From Anaerolineaceae bacterium UBA6105 (lineage in GTDB: Bacteria > Chloroflexota > Anaerolineae > Anaerolineales > Anaerolineaceae), in contig DIWN01000038.1 in the NCBI GenBank assembly GCA_002423495.1, forward strand, positions 39,011 to 58,888: 19,878 bases of DNA, in the 5' to 3' direction. Shown piece by piece: positions 14,192 to 19,878 of the stretch (its first letter is position 1; each line of letters opens with the position of its first letter). Position numbers and translations under genes: made by a program. Below the pieces are notes generated by a model. That model saw only the letters and a list, made by a program, of their open reading frames with translations, ran no database searches and was not told the DNA's origin.

Positions 14192-15571
14192 TCAGGCTTT
14201 TTGGATTGTGAGGGTTATTTTTGTTCCCCGTCCGAGTCCCTGTGAGTTGGCTTTGATCGACGCCCCCTGCAATTCCACCAACGCTTTGCAGATCGCCAGA
14301 CCGAGACCCATCTTACCTTTTGAGCCCGTGCGGGCTTTATCAGCCTGGTAGAAGCGCTCAAATATCAGGGGCAGGTCTTCTGCGGTAATGCCATCCCCCG
14401 TATCGGTAATGCTCAATTCAACCTGTTCACCAACCTTGCTGCCAAGTGTCACCGCGCCGCCTGCTGGCGTGTGACGCAGGGCGTTCTCCATCAGATTCTT
14501 CAATACTTGCAGCATACGTCCTTCGTCTACGTTGATCATCACCGGGGTTTTATCCAAATCAAGCCGTAGATCAACCCCCTGCTGGTTGGCTATTGGCTGG
14601 TAAACCTGGGCGATTTGCTCAAGCAGTTGGTTCGGAGCGACAGGCCTCAACAGAAGTTCAACACCACCACCCTCCGCCTGGGTAAGCATTGACAGATCTC
14701 CCACAAGCCGTTTCAGGTTTTCCAATTCGGTTTTGATGATGCCAATCTGCTGTGGGTTGAGGCTGACGTCACCGTTTTCGTACATTTCAATGTATCCTGA
14801 AATGATCTGGAGCGGTGTGCTGAGATCGTGAGTGATGTCTACCGTGAGCCGTTTGCGCTCCGCGTCTGCGTGCGCAAGATCTGTGCTCATGCGGTTGAAG
14901 CTTTCGCCCAAGCGGCCAATTTCATCTTTCGAAGTCACCACCACCTGCTGCCCCAGTTCCCCTTGGGCCATTTGCTCAGAAGCAACTGTCAGCCTGCGAA
15001 TGGGTTTGAGGATGCCCGCAGCCAGCAGCATTCCAATGATGACCGCTGTCAGGATGCCTGCGCCTCCAGCGATCGCGATCGCCAGGTTTACGCGGTTCAT
15101 AAAGATTTGCTCAACCCTGGTCAGTACCAGGCTTTTCTCATCGATCAGGATCCAGGCAACCACAACCCCTTCTACCTGCACTTCGCGCGCGCTATCCAGC
15201 CAATGAGTTGGCACATAAACCCCCACAGGCAGGTTTTCTATGGGTAAGAGTGTTTTACCATCGCTATCCACCAAACCCCGAATCCCGCGAATGTCTTCTT
15301 GATAGATGTCCCTTGGCGGTGGCGAGAAAGGTGAAACAGCTGCATTACGAATGATTGTCGACAGGTAGTAATAGACAAACCCATCCATATTCTGTTTACG
15401 GGTATAGTAATCCTCAACCATCACCGACAATTCCTCGACTTGCTGGTCGATGACCAGGTTGCGCAGGGATTGACCGGACCTGAATCGAACAAACAGCAGC
15501 GCCACCAAAACAGTCACTAGGGCTACTGCCGCGTAAGTCAAAATCAGACGTGTTTTGAGCGACTTTTTCAA
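14192..15571 (-). CDS. Two-component sensor histidine kinase
   Basis: 459 aa membrane kinase. TM1 is at about 8-29, an extracytoplasmic sensor loop at about 30-158, TM2 at about 160-188, HAMP at about 188-240, the phospho-acceptor His248 in DITHDLSTPLQ, then the catalytic ATPase: N box NLMENALRH (359-367), G1 DTGDG (390-394), F box FERFYQ, and G2 GLGLA (422-426). The H-box has Asp and Ser in place of the more common Glu and Arg, within known variation. Start: TTG 15571, which overlaps the response regulator stop by 4 nt (TTGA) and has a GGAGGG just upstream. The gene is thus translationally coupled to its regulator. The signal sensed is unknown. Confidence 0.93.
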   Translation of the reverse strand: MKKSLKTRLILTYAAVALVTVLVALLFVRFRSGQSLRNLVIDQQVEELSVMVEDYYTRKQNMDGFVYYYLSTIIRNAAVSPFSPPPRDIYQEDIRGIRGLVDSDGKTLLPIENLPVGVYVPTHWLDSAREVQVEGVVVAWILIDEKSLVLTRVEQIFMNRVNLAIAIAGGAGILTAVIIGMLLAAGILKPIRRLTVASEQMAQGELGQQVVVTSKDEIGRLGESFNRMSTDLAHADAERKRLTVDITHDLSTPLQIISGYIEMYENGDVSLNPQQIGIIKTELENLKRLVGDLSMLTQAEGGGVELLLRPVAPNQLLEQIAQVYQPIANQQGVDLRLDLDKTPVMINVDEGRMLQVLKNLMENALRHTPAGGAVTLGSKVGEQVELSITDTGDGITAEDLPLIFERFYQADKARTGSKGKMGLGLAICKALVELQGASIKANSQGLGRGTKITLTIQKA

Positions 15572-16257
15572 GACCCTCCCTCCAGGAACCGATATCCCAC
15601 CCCAAAGACGGTTTTGATGTAGGTTGGTTCCGCCAGATCATCCCCAAGTTTCTGGCGCAGATTTCGAATGTGGATCTTGATGGTTGCTTCAGAGCCGGCG
15701 TATCTGTTATCCATCAACCGCAGGCTGATATCCTGCCGCCGAACCACTTTGCCGGCAGATTCCATCAGCTGGGTCAGAAGAGCAAATTCGAGCGGCGTCA
15801 GATCGATCAACTCGCCATCTTTTCGAACTTCATGCCTGGCACTGTCGAGTGTCAGGTTTTGGACCTTCATAACCACCCCAGTCTCTTCGCTGACTGCGAC
15901 ACGGCGCATAACAGCCCGGATACGCATCAGAAGCTCGCGTAGGCGGAAGGGTTTGGTGATGTAGTCGTCCGCCCCCAACTCAAAACCGTGGACAACATCC
16001 TCTTCCTGTTGTTTGGCGGTGATCATGATCACGGGGAGGCTGCTCTCTGACCGAAGCTTGGAGATGAACTGGTAGCCATCCATATTCGGCATCATAATGT
16101 CGAGTAAGATCAGGTCGATTCCACCCGAGTGGAAGATTTCCATTGCCTCAACCCCGTCATATGCCAGGCAGATTTCAAAACCATGGTTTTGAAGGTATAC
16201 CTCCAGCATCAGCTGCACATTGCGAGTATCGTCTACTACTAAAATCTTTCTGCCCAT
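15568..16257 (-). CDS. OmpR/PhoB-family response regulator
   Basis: 229 aa from ATG 16257. Receiver domain about 1-118: acidic pair D9-D10, phospho-acceptor D53 in LLDIMMP, T80 and K102 in TKPF. C-terminal winged-helix DNA-binding domain about 130-229, with the family pattern LTPLEFALL, a recognition helix with IKIHIRNLRQKLG, and a TVFGVGYRF wing. The frame also opens 10 codons earlier at 16287, but a consensus TATAAT falls inside that extension, so the later ATG is chosen. It is partner to the histidine kinase whose start overlaps its stop. Confidence 0.93.
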   Translation of the reverse strand: MGRKILVVDDTRNVQLMLEVYLQNHGFEICLAYDGVEAMEIFHSGGIDLILLDIMMPNMDGYQFISKLRSESSLPVIMITAKQQEEDVVHGFELGADDYITKPFRLRELLMRIRAVMRRVAVSEETGVVMKVQNLTLDSARHEVRKDGELIDLTPLEFALLTQLMESAGKVVRRQDISLRLMDNRYAGSEATIKIHIRNLRQKLGDDLAEPTYIKTVFGVGYRFLEGGS

Positions 16258-16263
16258 ATTGTG

Positions 16264-16269
16264 ATTATA
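16264..16269 (-). promoter_or_regulatory. -10 element giving a leaderless response-regulator mRNA
   Basis: A perfect TATAAT on the minus strand is separated from the ATG at 16257 by only 6 nt. Transcription would begin at or next to the A of the start codon, and no Shine-Dalgarno is present before that ATG. Both points fit a leaderless transcript. The -35 region is weak. Confidence 0.55.
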
Positions 16270-16511
16270 GCTTTCTTTACATTCCAATCGGCGTCCTCAG
16301 TAGATTTGTCCGTCCCGGGAATGGTGAAGGGGGTTGCTGTGCAAGCCCTGAGTGCCAGAACGCGAACAGTGAAAGAGAGAGAAGTTTTATTGTAACTGAT
16401 TCACGATTGCTCCATAAGTTGACCTCATTTTAGGTCTGAGGAGCAGACGGAAGGTTTATTTGTGGTATAACCCAAAATTTTTTGAAGGAAATTACTTAAG
16501 AGAGCCGGCGG

Positions 16512-17612
16512 TTATAGCTCCACGATCTGATCAAGATAGCGTTCCCGCAGCAGGTCGATCGGCTGGCGGGAGTTGGTTTCGGGATCCCAAAAATGCCAGA
16601 TCCTCCAGCCGTTGGCTGGTCCATTGCGCAGAGCACGCGCCACGGCGTGGATTGAGCCGCGATGCCCATTAAGCACCACTGACCCATCCGCCTGTATGGT
16701 TGCTTTCTGCTGCCCCTCAGCACCAAAGAACAGCGCGTCGCCCGGATTGATGAAGCCCTGTTCAACCAGCGTGCCGAAGGGCACACGCTTTCGCTTGCGC
16801 AGGTCAGGCGTTAGGAAAACAGGGGCATTAAACTCGAGTTGCATGGCAGAATCGAGGCGTTTGCGTGCCACACGGATGTAGTTTGGCTCCAATTCGATGC
16901 CGACAAAGTGCCGCTGCAGCTTCTTCGCCATGGCGCCGGTCGTCCCGGTGCCGAAGAAGGGGTCCAATACGACATCATCGGGTTCGGTAGTGGCAAGCAG
17001 CACGCGGTAAAGCAGCGCCTCGGGCTTCTGGGTGGGATGCGCCTTCTTGCCATCTTCTTTCAGACGTTCCTTGCCGGTGCAAATCGGCAGGAACCAATCC
17101 GAGCGCATCTGCAGGTCATCATTCAAAGCCTTCATAGCGCGGTAGTTGAAGGTATATTTCGCGCCAGGCTCTTTTTGCGCCCAGAGGAGTGTTTCGTGGG
17201 CATTGGTGAAGCGCACGCCGCGGAAATTTGGCATGGGGTTGCTCTTGACCCATACGATATCGTTCAGGATCCAGTACCCCAGGTCCTGCAGGATGCTGCC
17301 CACGCGGTAGATATTGTGATAAGAACCGATCACCCAGAGAGTACCCGTGGGTTTGAGCACGCGCCGGCATTCGCTGAGCCACTTACGCGTGAAGTCATCG
17401 TAGGCTTCAAGGCTTTCGAATTTGTCCCAGTCCTCGGTGACCCCGTCCACCTTGCTGATGTTCGGCCGCCAAAGGTCGCCCTGCAGCTGCAGGTTGTAAG
17501 GCGGGTCAGCAAAGATCAGGTCCACTGAGTCTGCCGGCAGGGTGGGCAGCACCTCGATGCAGTTGCCTTCGATGATGGTGTCTATCCAGGGTAATAATGG
17601 ATTTTCGGTCAT
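16512..17612 (-). CDS. ccrM: CcrM-like adenine DNA methyltransferase (GANTC type)
   Basis: 366 aa; methylates adenine N6 using S-adenosylmethionine. Class beta order: catalytic DPPYN at 36-40 comes first, and the SAM motif DPFFGTGTTG at 217-226 later. Segments such as WVIGSYHNIYRVG, NDIVWVKSNPMPNF and HPTQKPEALLYRV match Caulobacter CcrM and M.HinfI-type enzymes, whose target is GANTC. Residues about 276-366 form the C-terminal RAMA-type domain (VPFGTLVEQGFINPGD, SIHAVARAL, GWRIWHFW) also seen in CcrM. No restriction gene is adjacent, so it is an orphan methylase, possibly regulatory. Specificity is inferred from likeness. Start: ATG 17612, without a Shine-Dalgarno. Confidence 0.9.
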   Translation of the reverse strand: MTENPLLPWIDTIIEGNCIEVLPTLPADSVDLIFADPPYNLQLQGDLWRPNISKVDGVTEDWDKFESLEAYDDFTRKWLSECRRVLKPTGTLWVIGSYHNIYRVGSILQDLGYWILNDIVWVKSNPMPNFRGVRFTNAHETLLWAQKEPGAKYTFNYRAMKALNDDLQMRSDWFLPICTGKERLKEDGKKAHPTQKPEALLYRVLLATTEPDDVVLDPFFGTGTTGAMAKKLQRHFVGIELEPNYIRVARKRLDSAMQLEFNAPVFLTPDLRKRKRVPFGTLVEQGFINPGDALFFGAEGQQKATIQADGSVVLNGHRGSIHAVARALRNGPANGWRIWHFWDPETNSRQPIDLLRERYLDQIVEL

Positions 17613-17621
17613 GGTGTTTCT

Positions 17622-17627
17622 ATTGTA
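17622..17627 (-). promoter_or_regulatory. Possible -10 of ccrM, near-leaderless
   Basis: TACAAT on the minus strand lies 9 nt before the ccrM ATG, which would leave a leader of about 3 nt. This fits the lack of a ribosome binding site there. The -35 is not convincing. Confidence 0.4.
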
Positions 17628-17709
17628 CTCGCAAGAGAGTCTGTCGATGAAAATTCTTGTTCCCGGAAATTTGAATAAGGATTTTTTCGCCTTTCCGGCT
17701 GATTTTGAC

Positions 17710-17715
17710 TATAAT
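17710..17715 (+). promoter_or_regulatory. -10 element of the thioesterase gene
   Basis: A perfect TATAAT is 21 nt before the ATG at 17737, with AGGAG between them at 17724-17728. It is divergent from the ccrM promoter; about 80 bp separate the two -10 elements. Confidence 0.5.
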
Positions 17716-17736
17716 CCCTCGTCAGGAGAACACAAC

Positions 17737-18192
17737 ATGACATCTCTAACGTCTGCTTACCCCAAAAACTTTACCTACTACCATCCAATCCACGTGCGTT
17801 ATGCCGATCTGGACACGCTGCTGCACGTGAACAACGTTGCCATCATGCAATACGTCGAAACCGCCCGCACAGGCTACTATCGCGAAACCGGCATCTGGGA
17901 CGGCACGATGTCCGGCGGGTTTGGCATGGTGGTTGCTTCGGTGCACATTGATTACCTGGTTTCCATCCAGTTTGACGACCAGGTTCGGGTTGGCATCCGC
18001 ACAGCCCATGTTGGCGGGAAGAGCTTGCGATTCCAGTTCCAGGTGGAAAGCGCTGATGGTGAGACTGCTTTCGCACGCGGGGAAACGGTGATGGTTGCCT
18101 ACAATCACGCTGAAAACAAGTCACGCCGTGTCCCCCAGGACTGGCGCGAAAAGTTAGCCGCTTTTGAACAGAACGAGGAATTCCTGGCATAA
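17737..18192 (+). CDS. Acyl-CoA thioesterase, 4HBT/YbgC-like hotdog fold
   Basis: 151 aa, usual for a single hotdog domain; such enzymes hydrolyse acyl-CoA thioesters in the cytosol as dimers or tetramers. The signature is VRYADLDTLLHVNNVAIMQY at about 20-39, with the acidic residue D24 or D26 in the catalytic place, then VVASVHIDYLVSI and a later GETAFARGETVMV strand. The start is ATG 17737 because AGGAG lies 8 nt upstream; an in-frame extension back to 17542 runs through the divergent ccrM region and has no such site. Actual acyl substrate unknown. Transcribed away from ccrM and towards the M42 gene. Confidence 0.9.
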   Translation: MTSLTSAYPKNFTYYHPIHVRYADLDTLLHVNNVAIMQYVETARTGYYRETGIWDGTMSGGFGMVVASVHIDYLVSIQFDDQVRVGIRTAHVGGKSLRFQFQVESADGETAFARGETVMVAYNHAENKSRRVPQDWREKLAAFEQNEEFLA

Positions 18193-18214
18193 AGACATTA
18201 ATTCAAATTTTTTC

Positions 18215-18239
18215 TGCCCTTGGTATCACTTATAGGGCA
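18215..18239. other. Hairpin after thioesterase gene
   Basis: A 6-bp perfect inverted repeat, TGCCCT at 18215-18220 and AGGGCA at 18234-18239, has a 13-nt loop and lies 22 nt past the thioesterase stop. No T-run follows, so it is at best a weak terminator. Confidence 0.3.
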
Positions 18240-18357
18240 TTATTTACACGGTCCCAGAGGAAGTGGTATCCTTCTCGGATAGAGAAATGCTTTCCGCCAG
18301 TCCTCCAGCAAGCGCGCGAAGATTGGTGTATTTTTAGACGAACCAGGAGCCTCTAGC

Positions 18358-19428
18358 ATGAACCAGGAACAACACCCCGCATTACCCACCATCGACACCC
18401 CCTACATGATTGACATTCTGACCAAACTGCTCAATACCCCCAGCCCGACCGGATTTTCAAGCCAGGCGATCGCGCTGGTGGAGAAAGAACTGGCCGCCTT
18501 CCCGGAAGTCCGTACCGAATGGACGCGCAAAGGCTCCCTGCTTGCCTTCATTCCCGGGGAAGCCGGACCCGACGCACCAACCACGCGCGGGCTGACCGCC
18601 CATGTGGATACACTCGGAGGGATGGTGCGCGTTATTAAAGCCAGCGGCAGGCTCGAGCTGACCAGCGTGGGCGGCTTCGCCTGGGGAAGCATTGAGGGAG
18701 AGAATTGCCTGGTTCACACCCGCGAAAATGGCACTGTCCGCGGAAGCCTCCTGCCCCACAAAGCCTCGGTCCACGTTTACGAGAACGTGCGCGACGACAA
18801 GCGCGATGCCGCCAGCATGGAAGTGCGCCTCGACGCGCGCGTTTCCAGCGCCGCTGAGGTGCGCGAGCTTGGCATCGAAGTGGGCGATTTTGTCTCGTTT
18901 GACCCGCGGGTGGAAGTCGTGAACGGGTTTGTCAAATCGCGCCACCTGGACGATAAAGCGGCAGTGGCTAACCTGTTGGCTGCCATTAAAGCCCTGCATG
19001 ACCATAACCTCAAACCCCGCGAAAGCACCTGCATTCTCTTCAGCAATTTTGAAGAAGTCGGGATTGGAGGAAGCAGCGATTTCCCCGTGAGCCTGGAAGA
19101 ACTGGTGGCGGTGGACATGGCTGCCATCGGCGACGGACAAGCTTCGGATGAATATCATGCCAGCATTTGCATCAAGGATGCCAGCGGACCTTATCACCAC
19201 GAGCTATCAAACAAGCTGCGCAAGCTGGCTGCGGCTTATGAAATCCCGGTAAAGGTGGATATTTATCCGCACTACAGCTCAGATGGCAAAGCTTACTGGC
19301 GCGCCGGAGGGCATGCCGCCGTGGCGCTGATCGGTCCTGGCGTGGATAGCTCCCACCACTATGAGCGCACCCATACAGACGCGTTAGTGGATACCACCCG
19401 GTGGATTTTGGCGTATTTGCTGTCGTAA
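18358..19428 (+). CDS. M42 family metallopeptidase
   Basis: 356 aa, usual for M42 aminopeptidases, which are cobalt- or zinc-dependent and form large tetrahedral dodecamers acting on short peptides. Metal and catalytic residues: H82 and D84 in TAHVDT, D198 in RHLDDKAA (bridging ligand), E232-E233 in FEEVG, D253 in VDMAA, and the His cluster in SSHHYERTH (333-339). An SPTGF turn near 29-33 is typical of the N-terminus. The inserted dimerisation domain spans about 90-185. It also resembles the M42 proteins of osmoprotectant dipeptide (NAGGN) systems, but no such partner genes are visible here. Start: ATG 18358 with AGGAG 8 nt upstream. Confidence 0.92.
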   Translation: MNQEQHPALPTIDTPYMIDILTKLLNTPSPTGFSSQAIALVEKELAAFPEVRTEWTRKGSLLAFIPGEAGPDAPTTRGLTAHVDTLGGMVRVIKASGRLELTSVGGFAWGSIEGENCLVHTRENGTVRGSLLPHKASVHVYENVRDDKRDAASMEVRLDARVSSAAEVRELGIEVGDFVSFDPRVEVVNGFVKSRHLDDKAAVANLLAAIKALHDHNLKPRESTCILFSNFEEVGIGGSSDFPVSLEELVAVDMAAIGDGQASDEYHASICIKDASGPYHHELSNKLRKLAAAYEIPVKVDIYPHYSSDGKAYWRAGGHAAVALIGPGVDSSHHYERTHTDALVDTTRWILAYLLS

Positions 19429-19747
19429 TTCGGATATCAGAGGCTATCTGCAATTAATAAACGCTCAGTTCTCGTGGGTCTCCAGGTTGCGCGAGGGTAT
19501 TGACCCCACGATCTACCGGCAATTGGGTTAAATCCATCAAGTTTCCCATTAAGATTTCCGATGGCGGATTGAGGGCACGATACGTTCAAGAATCACATCT
19601 TTCACGGTGCCCTCAATACCCTGTCGGGCACCTTGTCTCGACCTACGAAAAATGGAACGCCAGACTGCCACGCCCCTTTTTTAAGATTAAGCGGAGGAAT
19701 GCGGTAATACCGGGGCTCGCGGGGGCTCGCAGTAACTATGTTAAATG
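19429..19747. other. 319-nt gene-free region with several inverted repeats
   Basis: No coding region is supported. It contains an inverted repeat CGTGGG at 19473-19478 with CCCACG at 19505-19510; an 11-bp perfect pair ATTGAGGGCAC at 19568-19578 and GTGCCCTCAAT at 19607-19617; a competing 7-bp pair GGTGCCC at 19606-19612 with GGGCACC at 19626-19632; and a tandem 10-bp direct repeat of GGGGCTCGC at about 19711-19730. The part nearest the transposase is probably IS110 non-coding end sequence; the junction with host DNA is not visible. Confidence 0.5.
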
Positions 19748-19878
19748 TCAAGAGCATACAGGGTTGAAAAGCTCTCCTTTCCTAAGCATTGCATTGAGAA
19801 TGGTCAGTATCTTGTGCATACAAGCCACTAATGCAACCTTTTTCTCTTTTCCTGCAGCAAGTAGTCGTTCATAAAACG
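19748..19878 (-). CDS. IS110-family transposase, C-terminal end (runs off right edge)
   Basis: The last 42 codons are inside the window, ending in TGA at 19750-19748. The peptide reads FYERLLAAGKEKKVALVACM and then HKILTILNAMLRKGELFNP. This is the classic end of the Transposase_20 domain of IS110/IS1111 DEDD transposases, where a KKVALVACMRKLLTILNAM-like stretch is highly conserved. IS110-type enzymes use a RuvC-like domain with a Ser-containing Tnp domain and an element-encoded bridge RNA. Whether the element is complete cannot be judged. Downstream (to lower coordinates) is non-coding DNA with inverted repeats. Confidence 0.85.
   Translation of the reverse strand, partial: FYERLLAAGKEKKVALVACMHKILTILNAMLRKGELFNPVCS

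Noticed and set aside
16421..16436. GACCT/AGGTC inverted repeat between ccrM and the response regulator as a terminator
   Set aside because: A 5-bp stem with no T-run on either strand is too weak; it is noted only as a minor repeat.
16462..16470. Extended -10-like TGGTATAAC on the plus strand
   Set aside because: No plus-strand gene follows; the only frame there is antisense to ccrM.
16839..17528. 229-codon plus-strand frame opposite ccrM
   Set aside because: It mirrors the methylase motifs and lacks any domain of its own.
18457..19200. 247-codon minus-strand frame opposite the M42 gene
   Set aside because: Antisense to a clear M42 peptidase with all metal ligands; no start signal.
19500..19874. 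124-codon plus-strand frame at the right edge
   Set aside because: Its second half is antisense to the conserved IS110 transposase end, and the first half covers inverted repeats; no domain seen.

Overview
The window looks like a chromosomal segment of a moderately GC-rich bacterium, most likely of the Chloroflexota (Anaerolineae-like). This is inference from gene content and style, not from a marker gene. The clues are a lipoprotein with a long Pro/Thr/Glu spacer, a DUF6391 membrane protein, an M42 peptidase, an oligoendopeptidase F, short GC-rich hairpin repeats between genes, and promoters with a good -10 but a poor -35. Twelve chromosomal genes from the left edge to 9807, and four from 12281 to 17612, run on the minus strand. 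Only the ATPase gene, the thioesterase and the M42 peptidase run on the plus strand.

Layout, reading the left block in its direction of transcription. clpC (6784-4214), radA (4204-2759), a DUF6391 membrane protein (2704-2207), holA (2199-1180), a macro-domain protein (1156-113) and the start of a vWA-domain gene (38 to the left edge) are co-directional, with gaps of 9, 54, 7, 23 and 74 nt. They could form one stress and replication operon behind an extended -10 promoter near 6940. Upstream of it, msrA (8881-8375), a small two-helix membrane protein (8352-8053) and a TolB-like lipoprotein (8009-7005) form a second group. A 347-nt gene-free stretch with degenerate repeats and hairpins separates this group from a DUF4287/DUF5655 protein (9807-9229).

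An accessory insertion lies between 9808 and about 12230. It holds a 35-codon gene remnant, four direct repeats with an exact 23-bp period, a visibly AT-richer AAA ATPase with a DUF4143/PD-(D/E)XK-like C-terminus (10193-11455), and an IS200-type element with a Y1 transposase (12080-11628). The element is flanked by the same GC-rich palindrome at both ends and by several further small palindromes. A strong bidirectional hairpin terminator at 12231-12267 closes the island and ends pepF.

To the right are pepF (14056-12281), a two-component system with overlapping response regulator and histidine kinase genes (16257-14192), an orphan CcrM-like GANTC-type adenine methyltransferase with a C-terminal RAMA domain (17612-16512), a divergent hotdog thioesterase (17737-18192) and an M42 metallopeptidase (18358-19428). 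The right edge holds the last 42 codons of an IS110-family transposase, preceded by about 320 nt rich in inverted repeats.

The most noteworthy points are the 23-bp repeat array just upstream of the ATPase gene, the CcrM-like methylase outside its classical alphaproteobacterial setting, the macro plus vWA pair attached to a clpC-radA-holA operon, the IS200 and palindrome cluster, the structured DNA beside the IS110 fragment, and apparently leaderless starts.
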